In this document: positions 38,216 to 48,600 of the stretch, piece after piece | Numbering within the stretch: the first letter of the stretch is position 1 | Layout of the letters: every line of letters starts with the position of its first letter | DNA from: an uncultured Latescibacterota bacterium | GTDB lineage: Bacteria > Latescibacterota > UBA2968 | Assembly (NCBI GenBank): GCA_958295785.1 | Contig: OY282377.1 | Coordinates: 2,184,394-2,248,393 of the forward strand | DNA length: 64,000 bases | Reading direction: 5' to 3' | Made by a program: the position numbers and the translations under genes | The notes under the pieces: generated by a model | The model's input: only the letters and a program-made list of their open reading frames with translations | Databases searched by the model: none | Told to the model about the DNA's origin: nothing

Positions 38216-40521
38216 TTTTTCTTGCAAAGAGCCATCCCGATCAATCCTACGAGCAACATGTCTGGCAGGTTTACTTGGCATGGAAAAACCTCATTGGGCG
38301 ACATGCAACACTCATTGCACGCTTATGTCGGCGTCATCGGGTAGATAGGGATCGGTTTCTCATTCGGTCCCTGCTCACGGTCGCGCTCCACGATATGGGC
38401 AAGTTGTCGGTCAACTTTCAGCGCATGATGCACGCCAAGTCAAACATTGAACGCCATCGCGCTATCGTTGCCAATTTTAGGCATGAGTACGCATCTGTTG
38501 CTTTTGTAAGGTCTGCGGTTTTAAGTCTGAACAAAGAAACGGGCGTTTTGCTCAAGCAAAATCCTCATATTCCCTTAGAGGCAATGGCTGTTTTAGGGCA
38601 TCATAAAACCGTTGATGCGAGTCTCACTCATTTTGAACGCGAGCGGTATAATCCCAAAAGTCTGAAATGGGAAGCGGGCAGTTTAGAAGAAGGCAAGCGC
38701 GTTGCACAGAACATTTTTGATGACTACGGCAGTCCACTTCCTCAAATTGATTTTGCAAAATGTTTTGAATATGCAGGTACGCGTGGTGTATGCAAATTTG
38801 CAATGGAATTGCACAAATACGTCTCGGATTATCCATCTGCACGCGAGTTGTTCGCTTTGATAAAGGGATTGCTTATGACGGCTGATTGGTGTGCGTCGTC
38901 AGATGATCCTAACTATAAAACACACATTCAGGTCGGGCCTGATTTGGTCGCGCCATATTTGCGAGAAAAGGTTGAGAGTGGCGGCGAAATTTATGATGGA
39001 TTTAGCGCATTTCAGGAGAACTGCGGAAAAACAAAAGGACACATTATTGTAGTCGCACCGACGGGAAGTGGAAAAACAGAAGCCGCCCTATTGTGGAGCC
39101 TCAAACAAATTGAACAAGGGGATGTAAATAAAATTTTATATTTGCTTCCCACAATGGTTACGGCAAATAGCCTTCATGAGCGCGTGCGAAAGTTCTTCTC
39201 GGCCCATAACCATGGGGTTGGTTTGACCCATTCAATGGCTGATCTCGTTTTGCTTAAAGAAGAAAAGCAAGAGAGCAGTGGGCGCGAATCTGATCTATAC
39301 AAAGATTTGTTATTTAATCGCCACTTTTTCCCGCCTGTTACAGTCGGCACAGTGGATCAATTGCTGACCACGCTTTTTCATAGTGGTCGTTGGCCGTTGA
39401 AAACATTCGCGGCTCAAGATTCTGCGATCGTACTGGATGAGATTCATTCTTACGATCCCTATACGTCGGGGCTGATATACAAAGCGATTGAGCAATTGGC
39501 AGCGGTTGGGGCACGGTTTATGATTATGAGCGCGACATTTCCGAGTTCTCTGACCGAGATGTTTCGATCCTTGCTTGAAAAATCCGCGCCAGTACGCGTT
39601 GTGCGCGACAGAGAATTGCTGCAATCTGCACGCAGTCGTTATCAAACTGTTGATGACGACTTGGTGAATTATCTCCAAGAAATTCGTGACCAAATTAACA
39701 AGGGCAAGCGTATTCTCGTTGTGATAAATACGGTTGCAGGCTGTCAGGAAATAACAAAAAAATTAACAGATTTGGATATGAATCCAATCTGTTATCACTC
39801 AAAATTTATCCTGAGAGATCGCCAAAAAAAAGAAAAGCAAATTCTCAATGAGAACCCATCTGTGGTTGTTGCAACACAAGTGGTTGAGGTCGCTTTAGAT
39901 ATCGATTTCGACATTTTGTTTACGGAGTGCGCCCCCCCAGATGCTATTGCCCAACGCGCAGGCCGAATCAATCGAAAACGAAAACGTAAGGGGCAAGTGC
40001 TCATTTTCCCCCCAGGACCTGGATCAGATCGAATTTACTTTGATGATACACGCAAAGAGCAGAAACCTGAAGAACGTCTTTTATCGCGTTCTTTTAAGAT
40101 TTTTTCAGAATATCAAAACCGTGAAATTACAGAACAAGAGCTTTTAGATATTGTCGAGCAAGTATATGAAAATCAACAGATTGAAGTCCATGAAGCTTTC
40201 GGACATGCTGTCGATTTGATTAAAGATGAGCAAGAGCGTTTTTGCGGTTTATTGGATCCCGAAAAGGATGATGAAAAACGAACTACTCGTTTGGAAAAGT
40301 ACATCCAAGTAAGTGTTATACCGTCTCAATTTCGTGAAGAAGTACTCGAGCTCACTCATCTCCGTCATCGGCGGCTTTATGAACTCAAAATGCCCGCGTG
40401 GTATGTGAAACAGAATGAAATCAGAGATCCAGAGTGTGGAGACATTGTATTTTGCGAAATGAAGTATGACGATCATTTGGGAGGGCAGTTTGCGGAACAG
40501 GAGGCTATCATGATGTTTTGA
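38212..40521 (+). CDS. cas3: CRISPR-associated helicase-nuclease Cas3
   Basis: A 769-aa fusion of HD nuclease and SF2 helicase. HD motifs: His16 in YEQHVWQV and HDMGK at 60-64. Helicase motifs: APTGSGKTEAAL (Walker A, about 282), VLDEIHSYD (DEIH box, about 408), MSATFPSSL (motif III) and AQRAGRINR (motif VI). It is recruited by Cascade and degrades target DNA with ATP. No HD or helicase residue appears lost, so it is predicted active. It starts within the cas5 stop codon. Confidence 0.95.
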   Translation: MIFLAKSHPDQSYEQHVWQVYLAWKNLIGRHATLIARLCRRHRVDRDRFLIRSLLTVALHDMGKLSVNFQRMMHAKSNIERHRAIVANFRHEYASVAFVRSAVLSLNKETGVLLKQNPHIPLEAMAVLGHHKTVDASLTHFERERYNPKSLKWEAGSLEEGKRVAQNIFDDYGSPLPQIDFAKCFEYAGTRGVCKFAMELHKYVSDYPSARELFALIKGLLMTADWCASSDDPNYKTHIQVGPDLVAPYLREKVESGGEIYDGFSAFQENCGKTKGHIIVVAPTGSGKTEAALLWSLKQIEQGDVNKILYLLPTMVTANSLHERVRKFFSAHNHGVGLTHSMADLVLLKEEKQESSGRESDLYKDLLFNRHFFPPVTVGTVDQLLTTLFHSGRWPLKTFAAQDSAIVLDEIHSYDPYTSGLIYKAIEQLAAVGARFMIMSATFPSSLTEMFRSLLEKSAPVRVVRDRELLQSARSRYQTVDDDLVNYLQEIRDQINKGKRILVVINTVAGCQEITKKLTDLDMNPICYHSKFILRDRQKKEKQILNENPSVVVATQVVEVALDIDFDILFTECAPPDAIAQRAGRINRKRKRKGQVLIFPPGPGSDRIYFDDTRKEQKPEERLLSRSFKIFSEYQNREITEQELLDIVEQVYENQQIEVHEAFGHAVDLIKDEQERFCGLLDPEKDDEKRTTRLEKYIQVSVIPSQFREEVLELTHLRHRRLYELKMPAWYVKQNEIRDPECGDIVFCEMKYDDHLGGQFAEQEAIMMF

Positions 40522-40532
40522 CATAACTTCTT

Positions 40533-40565
40533 TTGCTGTACCTTCCGTTAGAACAAGGATTGAAC
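40533..40565 (+). promoter_or_regulatory. CRISPR-repeat-like sequence over the cas1 ribosome-binding site
   Basis: CTTCCGTTAGAACAAGGATT followed by GAA (40542-40564) matches the CRISPR repeat CTTCCATCAAAACAAGGATT-GAA at 20 of 23 positions. With one gap the similarity extends leftward through GCTGTACC (repeat GCTTCAC). The cas1 start codon ATG lies at 40566, so the AAGGA Shine-Dalgarno is inside the repeat-like segment and the putative Cas6 cut (GG/ATTGAAC) separates it from the ATG. Confidence 0.8.
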
Positions 40566-41576
40566 ATGCAACTCGTAATCAACACGTATGGCGCGTATTT
40601 GAGTCGGCGAGGGGAGTTGTTTCAGGTGAAGGTGGCGGAGAAAACGACTGAAATTTCTGCGCGCAAAGTGCAATCCATACTCATAGCAACGGCCGCGGCG
40701 TTTTCGACGGATGCGGTGCAACTCGCGGTGGAGAAGAACATTGACATCCTCTTTCTCGACAAATACGGCGATCCCTTTGGGCGCGTGTGGCACGGGCGAC
40801 CTGGATCGACAACGGCCATTCGCCGGATGCAACTCGAAGCCGCACAAACCGACCTCGGCGCGCAACTCGCCCTCGCCTGGATCGAGCGCAAATTCGACCA
40901 TCAGATCGCATTGCTCACGCGCATGCGCGACCGTCGCACGCGGCTTTCAGCGCAACTGACCGAGGCCATTGGCAGCCTCAAAACCCTCAAAGAACACATG
41001 CAGGCCCTCACTGGCAATGCCTGTGCGGATACGGGGGCAATCCGCATCGACGCCGTGCGCCAGCGGTTGCTCGGTTTGGAAGGCCGCGCTGGGCGCACCT
41101 ATTGGGCCGCAATGTCCTTGCTTTTGCCCGACTCCTATCGCTTTGAAGGCCGCAGCCGCAACCCGTCCAAAGACCCGTTCAACTGCCTGCTCAATTACGC
41201 TTACGGCATGCTCTATGGGATCGTGGAACGCGCCTGCCTGCTTTCGGGACTCGACCCCTACATTGGCTTTATTCACACGGACCACTACAACAAGCCCTCC
41301 CTTGTTTTTGACCTCATTGAACAATATCGCATCTGGGCGGATGAAACCGTGCTCGGCCTTTTTTCAGCGCGAAAAATCAAACGCGACCTGTTCGAAAAAT
41401 TAAAAAACGGCCTCACCCTGAACAAACAGGGCAAAGCCGTGCTCATCGACGCATTTACCAATTACCTTGACACCGCCATCCGCTATCGGGGCCGCAACAT
41501 CACGCGGCGGGACAGCATCCAATTTGACCTGCATCGCATTGCCAATGATCTGTTGCCCAAAGACACCCGCACATAG
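40566..41576 (+). CDS. cas1: CRISPR adaptation endonuclease Cas1
   Basis: A 336-aa integrase subunit. ATG 40566 (MQLVINTYGAYLSRRGELF) is the normal Cas1 start and has AAGGA 6 nt upstream; a TTG at 40533 would add 11 residues. The metal-binding residues appear in GLEGRAG (Glu about 171), FIHTDHYN (His about 237) and LVFDLIEQYR (Asp about 250). With Cas2 it integrates new spacers at the leader end. Base composition is more GC-rich than in the effector genes upstream, suggesting the adaptation block has a separate history. Confidence 0.95.
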   Translation: MQLVINTYGAYLSRRGELFQVKVAEKTTEISARKVQSILIATAAAFSTDAVQLAVEKNIDILFLDKYGDPFGRVWHGRPGSTTAIRRMQLEAAQTDLGAQLALAWIERKFDHQIALLTRMRDRRTRLSAQLTEAIGSLKTLKEHMQALTGNACADTGAIRIDAVRQRLLGLEGRAGRTYWAAMSLLLPDSYRFEGRSRNPSKDPFNCLLNYAYGMLYGIVERACLLSGLDPYIGFIHTDHYNKPSLVFDLIEQYRIWADETVLGLFSARKIKRDLFEKLKNGLTLNKQGKAVLIDAFTNYLDTAIRYRGRNITRRDSIQFDLHRIANDLLPKDTRT

Positions 41577-41587
41577 GAATTTGTCCC

Positions 41588-41905
41588 ATGAACATCAAAT
41601 TGAAATCCGACGAATCGCTCACTTGGATCCTCTACGACATCTCCAAGGACAAAGGCCGACGTCATGTGGTCAAAGCCTGCAAAGAAGCCGGTCTCTACCG
41701 CGTTCAAAAATCCGTCTTTCTCGGCACGGTCAAGCACAATCGCCTCGACGAACTTTCAATGCAAATTGAAGACCACATTGACCCGGAAACCGACCGCGTG
41801 TACATTTTTCCCATGTGCGCGATGGACTTTCGCAAAGTCATTCTTCAAGGTCAGGTTTTTGACAGCGCGCTCGTGACCGACAAGGTGAGGAGTTTGTTCC
41901 TGTGA
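41588..41905 (+). CDS. cas2: CRISPR adaptation protein Cas2
   Basis: A 105-aa protein with the beta1 strand and conserved Asp in LTWILYDISKDKGR and the RVQKSVFLG segment of Cas2. It forms the dimer that bridges two Cas1 dimers. It is 11 bp after cas1 and overlaps cas4 by 4 bp. Confidence 0.95.
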   Translation: MNIKLKSDESLTWILYDISKDKGRRHVVKACKEAGLYRVQKSVFLGTVKHNRLDELSMQIEDHIDPETDRVYIFPMCAMDFRKVILQGQVFDSALVTDKVRSLFL

Positions 41906-42498
41906 GCGATACCGAAACCACAATGATGATCACGCCGTCAGAGGTGATTGAGCACGTCTATTGTCCGCGTTTCACCTATTACATGAATGTGCTCAACATC
42001 CCGCAGTTTGAAGACCGCCGCTTCAAAGTGCTCAAAGGCAGGGAAGTCCACAAACGCCGGGAAAGGGAAAACCGATTTTACTTGCGTAAGAAAATTGGCG
42101 TTGTCAATCGCGACCTCAATGTGTATCTTGCATCGCCCACCCTTGGCGTTCGCGGCGTGGTGGATGAAGTTTTGACCTTGCAAGATGACACCCTCGCCCC
42201 TTTGGATTACAAATATTCACCCTATCGAGAGCAGGCATTCAAAACCCATCGCATCCAAATAACACTCTACGGCCTCTTGACCCGCGAAGCCTATCAAAAG
42301 CGCGTGACCCGCGGATACATCGCCTACATTCGCGGCGGCAGTCGTCTATTTGAAGTCCCTATCGGCGAGGCTGAAGAACGCAGGGCACAACAAATTGTGG
42401 CTGAAATTTTCGACATCATTCAAACCGGACGACTGCCGAAAAAAACACCTCACCGATCCAAATGTGGTGACTGTTGTTACAAAAATATTTGCGTCTAA
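41902..42498 (+). CDS. cas4: CRISPR-associated exonuclease Cas4
   Basis: A 198-aa Fe-S nuclease. GTG 41902 overlaps the cas2 stop (GTGA). The cluster Cys are at position 21 (HVYCPRFTYY) and in KCGDCCYKNIC at the C-terminus. RecB-type motifs: VRGVVDEVL and LAPLDYKYS (D-x-K). It trims prespacers and helps PAM selection. The order cas1-cas2-cas4 differs from the common cas4-cas1-cas2. It ends about 170 bp before the array. Confidence 0.92.
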   Translation: MSDTETTMMITPSEVIEHVYCPRFTYYMNVLNIPQFEDRRFKVLKGREVHKRRERENRFYLRKKIGVVNRDLNVYLASPTLGVRGVVDEVLTLQDDTLAPLDYKYSPYREQAFKTHRIQITLYGLLTREAYQKRVTRGYIAYIRGGSRLFEVPIGEAEERRAQQIVAEIFDIIQTGRLPKKTPHRSKCGDCCYKNICV

Positions 42499-42670
42499 AA
42501 ACAAAAATGGCGCAATCCGTTGAAAATCAAGACGTTGGAAAAATCCCATTCTGCAAAGGAGGAGCATTATGCCTGCTTTTCGGCGAAAAAAAGGGCGGTC
42601 AAACCGAGATTACGCCGTCCAGTTGGCTCGTATAACCCGTTGCAATTTCAAACGATATACATAGGTTGAC
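42499..42670 (+). promoter_or_regulatory. CRISPR leader
   Basis: The 172 bp between cas4 and the first repeat. New spacers are expected to enter at 42671. The array transcript should start here or upstream of cas1, since no terminator separates them. It contains the short ORF described separately. Confidence 0.7.
42569..42664 (+). CDS. 31-aa basic leader peptide (hypothetical)
   Basis: ATG 42569 has AAAGGAGG about 6 nt upstream, one of the best ribosome-binding sites in the window. It encodes MPAFRRKKGRSNRDYAVQLA and eleven further residues, with ten Arg/Lys in 31, and stops at 42664, 6 bp before the first repeat. It lies entirely in the CRISPR leader. It resembles no family I know and may be fortuitous, but the strong initiation signal argues for translation. 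Confidence 0.4.
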   Translation: MPAFRRKKGRSNRDYAVQLARITRCNFKRYT

Positions 42671-45600
42671 CTCTCGCTTCACTTCCATCAAAACAAGGAT
42701 TGAAACAGAGTCGAGATGGAGTGGGAAAAGATGGGCACTACACTCTCGCTTCACTTCCATCAAAACAAGGATTGAAACATTGGCTTGACGGGCTTGGCAT
42801 TGCGTACGAGGATGCTCTCGCTTCACTTCCATCAAAACAAGGATTGAAACACGGTGTGGGTTTCGTCATCAATTATCCGGGGCGCCCTCTCGCTTCACTT
42901 CCATCAAAACAAGGATTGAAACCGAGTTTACTTTCCGCAATATCCCCGTATCGAGCAGTCTCTCGCTTCACTTCCATCAAAACAAGGATTGAAACTTTGG
43001 GAGGTCGTATCATGGGAGAGTGCAGGGCCAACTCTCGCTTCACTTCCATCAAAACAAGGATTGAAACCCGTATTCCACGCCGGCGACAGGAATCTCAAGG
43101 CCGCTCTCGCTTCACTTCCATCAAAACAAGGATTGAAACAACAACAGCGTCAGATAGCCGCGGACAAGCGGGTACACTCTCGCTTCACTTCCATCAAAAC
43201 AAGGATTGAAACTTTGTTGTTCACCTTCCCGACATCCACGCGCGGCCCCCTCTCGCTTCACTTCCATCAAAACAAGGATTGAAACAGACGTACGAGGGGG
43301 CTCGGATCCCGAGAACGGGACTCTCGCTTCACTTCCATCAAAACAAGGATTGAAACAATATTTTCTTTTCGCCAACCGCGTCGTCGTCGAGGCTCTCGCT
43401 TCACTTCCATCAAAACAAGGATTGAAACGAAGCCTTTTTTGCAGCACACTGCTTCACAGGTGCCCTCTCGCTTCACTTCCATCAAAACAAGGATTGAAAC
43501 CTCGCGCGTGTTTGTCCGCCTCCTCGCTATAAAAGGCTCTCGCTTCACTTCCATCAAAACAAGGATTGAAACAGAGGTTCATTTAAAAAACCGATCAAGC
43601 GTCTGGCCCGCTCTCGCTTCACTTCCATCAAAACAAGGATTGAAACCGCCACGGGATGGACTTGGCCGCGCGCTTGGCCGCGCTCTCGCTTCACTTCCAT
43701 CAAAACAAGGATTGAAACTCAGATTGCGCCGCGAGATGCCCGCGCGGGCGAGATACTCTCGCTTCACTTCCATCAAAACAAGGATTGAAACAGTGCCGGA
43801 CGATGCGAATGATGCGGATCGTGTGACTCTCGCTTCACTTCCATCAAAACAAGGATTGAAACAAGAACGCATGCGCGCACACCACGAGGCATGCGGGCTC
43901 TCGCTTCACTTCCATCAAAACAAGGATTGAAACTCTCATTACAGTCACGATCAGCCACTACGAGCTGACTCTCGCTTCACTTCCATCAAAACAAGGATTG
44001 AAACGAGGAAAAAACCCTCGATGGCAACTATACCCTGTTCTCTCGCTTCACTTCCATCAAAACAAGGATTGAAACCTGACTATTGCGCTGTTCTGATACA
44101 AAAAATTATAGACTCTCGCTTCACTTCCATCAAAACAAGGATTGAAACTTATTTCTGAGCGCGGGGAACGACCCCGCCATACACCGCTCTCGCTTCACTT
44201 CCATCAAAACAAGGATTGAAACGGTGGATCGAGGCATTCAGGATGCGAATCACCCTGCTCTCGCTTCACTTCCATCAAAACAAGGATTGAAACCCGATCA
44301 TCCGGTAAAGCGTGGACGTGTGGCAGTGACTCTCGCTTCACTTCCATCAAAACAAGGATTGAAACGGGAAAAATAAGCACGTAAATGGTTAAAGTCAACC
44401 AACTCTCGCTTCACTTCCATCAAAACAAGGATTGAAACCTGGCCGTTCGCGCTACGCGGAGCGAGGCCGAGACCTCTCGCTTCACTTCCATCAAAACAAG
44501 GATTGAAACCCATTACCATCATTACCATCATAATAACCTGGAAAACTCTCGCTTCACTTCCATCAAAACAAGGATTGAAACATGCGGTGAGCGTGGTCGA
44601 TATTCGCATCACCGCAAACTCTCGCTTCACTTCCATCAAAACAAGGATTGAAACGGTATCGTGGTGCGTGCAGAAGCCGCACGCAGGGACTCTCGCTTCA
44701 CTTCCATCAAAACAAGGATTGAAACTCCTTCCGAACGTGAGCGAAAAACAACTTTGCCGATTCTCTCGCTTCACTTCCATCAAAACAAGGATTGAAACTG
44801 AAGTTCGCCGAGGACGCGTATAGGAAATTGTCAGACTCTCGCTTCACTTCCATCAAAACAAGGATTGAAACCCCGCTGGCAATGCCGAAGCGAGCAACCC
44901 CAACCCCACTCTCGCTTCACTTCCATCAAAACAAGGATTGAAACTCGAATGAGATGTACCCCGCAAGATTTTTGCGGGTCGTCTCTCGCTTCACTTCCAT
45001 CAAAACAAGGATTGAAACCGTCTGGATGGTAGCGAAACTACCTTCGGGTGGACTCTCTCGCTTCACTTCCATCAAAACAAGGATTGAAACATAGAGTTGC
45101 AATTTCGAATGCAAATCGCCCCACTTGCTCTCGCTTCACTTCCATCAAAACAAGGATTGAAACAAAATCTTGGGCCCTCATAAAAGTGGGCAATCCTTCC
45201 TCTCGCTTCACTTCCATCAAAACAAGGATTGAAACGCGGACGGCCCATCCGATCCGGCAATCTCCATTCCGAGCTCTCGCTTCACTTCCATCAAAACAAG
45301 GATTGAAACTATCTGTTTTTCGCACGCCCGGATCACCCGCCCCTTCTCTCGCTTCACTTCCATCAAAACAAGGATTGAAACACCAGCAGACGGATCTAGC
45401 GCTTCAGTGGAGCACGACTCTCGCTTCACTTCCATCAAAACAAGGATTGAAACATGAGATCGACGTCACGCCAGCGGCGCGAACGCCAGACCTCTCGCTT
45501 CACTTCCATCAAAACAAGGATTGAAACAAGGTATCGACATCACCCCCAACACCGAGCTTTTCAACTCTCGCTTCACTTCCATCAAAACAAGGATTGAAAC

Positions 45601-48600
45601 CGGCTGGTCACGGCCAACCCCGCCGTCCACATCCACTCTCGCTTCACTTCCATCAAAACAAGGATTGAAACCTCGCTACTGGCATCGACTCGCTTGCGAG
45701 GGCGCGGCTCTCGCTTCACTTCCATCAAAACAAGGATTGAAACTCAACATAGAAGTGGATAAATGCGAATAAAGCGCGTTCTCTCGCTTCACTTCCATCA
45801 AAACAAGGATTGAAACGGAGATTCATTTGAAATACCGGTCAAGCGCCTGACCTGCTCTCGCTTCACTTCCATCAAAACAAGGATTGAAACGGGATCGACG
45901 GTTGGGAGAGTTCGCGGATATGCTGACTCTCGCTTCACTTCCATCAAAACAAGGATTGAAACCTGTCCAATCCATCAGCTCGAGGGCATCCTTATTTTCT
46001 CTCGCTTCACTTCCATCAAAACAAGGATTGAAACCATTCAGCACCGACATTGAACGTATTGAACGTATTGCTCTCGCTTCACTTCCATCAAAACAAGGAT
46101 TGAAACAAACCCACCAGGGGTATAGCCTCAGTTACCGCGAACTCTCGCTTCACTTCCATCAAAACAAGGATTGAAACAAGACTACAATGGGGGGGTCTAT
46201 GGGACGGATGGCATCTCTCGCTTCACTTCCATCAAAACAAGGATTGAAACCCTTGATCCATTTCCCTATATTCACCCATTCTTTTTCTCTCGCTTCACTT
46301 CCATCAAAACAAGGATTGAAACAGCAGTCCCGGGCCCCTCAAAATCACATTCTCTATGCTCTCGCTTCACTTCCATCAAAACAAGGATTGAAACATATTC
46401 ACGCCTGGCCCATCCGAATCATGCAGGTTGACTCTCGCTTCACTTCCATCAAAACAAGGATTGAAACAAGATATGCCGCAACCCGGATACAACGAACCCC
46501 TGCTCTCTCGCTTCACTTCCATCAAAACAAGGATTGAAACAGAAACTTGCCAATGGCATCAACAGCGGCGTCGCGCTCTCGCTTCACTTCCATCAAAACA
46601 AGGATTGAAACAGCGGGTAGCCGGCCACTGGGCGACAACGAAAGGGGGCTCTCGCTTCACTTCCATCAAAACAAGGATTGAAACCGCGCGTTCGACTGGC
46701 ATGTGGGCGCAGAGAAGGGGCTCTCGCTTCACTTCCATCAAAACAAGGATTGAAACGTCTCTCTCGCTCGGCGATCAGCTCTTCCTCTCCCGACTCTCGC
46801 TTCACTTCCATCAAAACAAGGATTGAAACATCATGCGCGCCGCAAGCGCCTGCCTCGCTTCGAGCCTACTCTCGCTTCACTTCCATCAAAACAAGGATTG
46901 AAACTCCACGCGACGAATCCGCGGGCATCCACCGCGGGCATCCTCTCGCTTCACTTCCATCAAAACAAGGATTGAAACAGCGAGCGCGATGTGGCCGACA
47001 TGGAGACGTTGCGACTCTCGCTTCACTTCCATCAAAACAAGGATTGAAACTATCGTTCGAGATGGGAGGGAGTGTTTTCATTTTTTCTCTCGCTTCACTT
47101 CCATCAAAACAAGGATTGAAACCAGCTGACCCCGCGCTGAATCAACTGCGGGACGAGACTCTCGCTTCACTTCCATCAAAACAAGGATTGAAACCCCAGC
47201 ATGACCTGCGGATCGCACAAATTCTGGAGGCTCTCGCTTCACTTCCATCAAAACAAGGATTGAAACATATATTTCGCCCTCGAATTCGATCAGGCGCCCG
47301 CGCCTCTCGCTTCACTTCCATCAAAACAAGGATTGAAACGAAAACCTCGAATGATATCTTTTCGAGTCCGCCCCGCTCTCTCGCTTCACTTCCATCAAAA
47401 CAAGGATTGAAACTGCTTTTGTTCCCGTCCTTGCTGGTGACTCTATGAACTCTCGCTTCACTTCCATCAAAACAAGGATTGAAACTTGATTCGTCTCTCA
47501 TCCCGTTTGATCTCGATGGCTCCTCTCGCTTCACTTCCATCAAAACAAGGATTGAAACTCCGTCCACCGGAAAATGAAATGATGGCAGGCCCGCGCTCTC
47601 GCTTCACTTCCATCAAAACAAGGATTGAAACCCGCCCCGGGGGCGGGCGTAAAACGGCCCTCTCTAATCTCTCGCTTCACTTCCATCAAAACAAGGATTG
47701 AAACGACGTTCGCATGGCCGGAATATCCGGCGTTCACATGCTCTCGCTTCACTTCCATCAAAACAAGGATTGAAACTTTAGCTGAATTGTGGCGGCCGAT
47801 AGGGTGGCGATGCTCTCGCTTCACTTCCATCAAAACAAGGATTGAAACGTCGGAAAATGTAGTAGTATTTATGGGAGCGCGGGGACTCTCGCTTCACTTC
47901 CATCAAAACAAGGATTGAAACTTCCGGGGGTGAAAAAAGAGGAAAAAAGACTTGCTTCTCTCGCTTCACTTCCATCAAAACAAGGATTGAAACACGATGC
48001 GCGAGCTCATCTTGAGGCACGCTTTGGCGCTCTCGCTTCACTTCCATCAAAACAAGGATTGAAACCTGAGTTGACCCCTACGGAAATTGGGGCTGTTCTG
48101 CTCTCGCTTCACTTCCATCAAAACAAGGATTGAAACATTCGATCCGCACCATCTCGAATGCCCCCCCCGCGGACTCTCGCTTCACTTCCATCAAAACAAG
48201 GATTGAAACCACCTTGGAATATTCCCACCGCCCCGCCGATCACCCTCTCGCTTCACTTCCATCAAAACAAGGATTGAAACAGCGCCAGCTCTCCACGATC
48301 TGGCATAGGTAGCGGCTCTCGCTTCACTTCCATCAAAACAAGGATTGAAACCCCGCCTTTCGGGATATCGATGGCCGCGACAAGACGCTCTCGCTTCACT
48401 TCCATCAAAACAAGGATTGAAACTTGGATCCCCACAAAATATTCCGGGTCCGACCAGCCTCTCGCTTCACTTCCATCAAAACAAGGATTGAAACGTCGGA
48501 AAATGTAGTAGTATTTATGGGAGCGCGGGGACTCTCGCTTCACTTCCATCAAAACAAGGATTGAAACTTCCGGGGGTGAAAAAAGAGGAAAAAAGACTTG

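Noticed and set aside
42499-42670. A third repeat mimic at the leader ORF ribosome-binding site (CCATTCTGCAAAGGAGG)
   Set aside because: Similarity to the repeat is limited to CCAT and CAA-GGA with mismatches; too weak to claim beside the two strong mimics.
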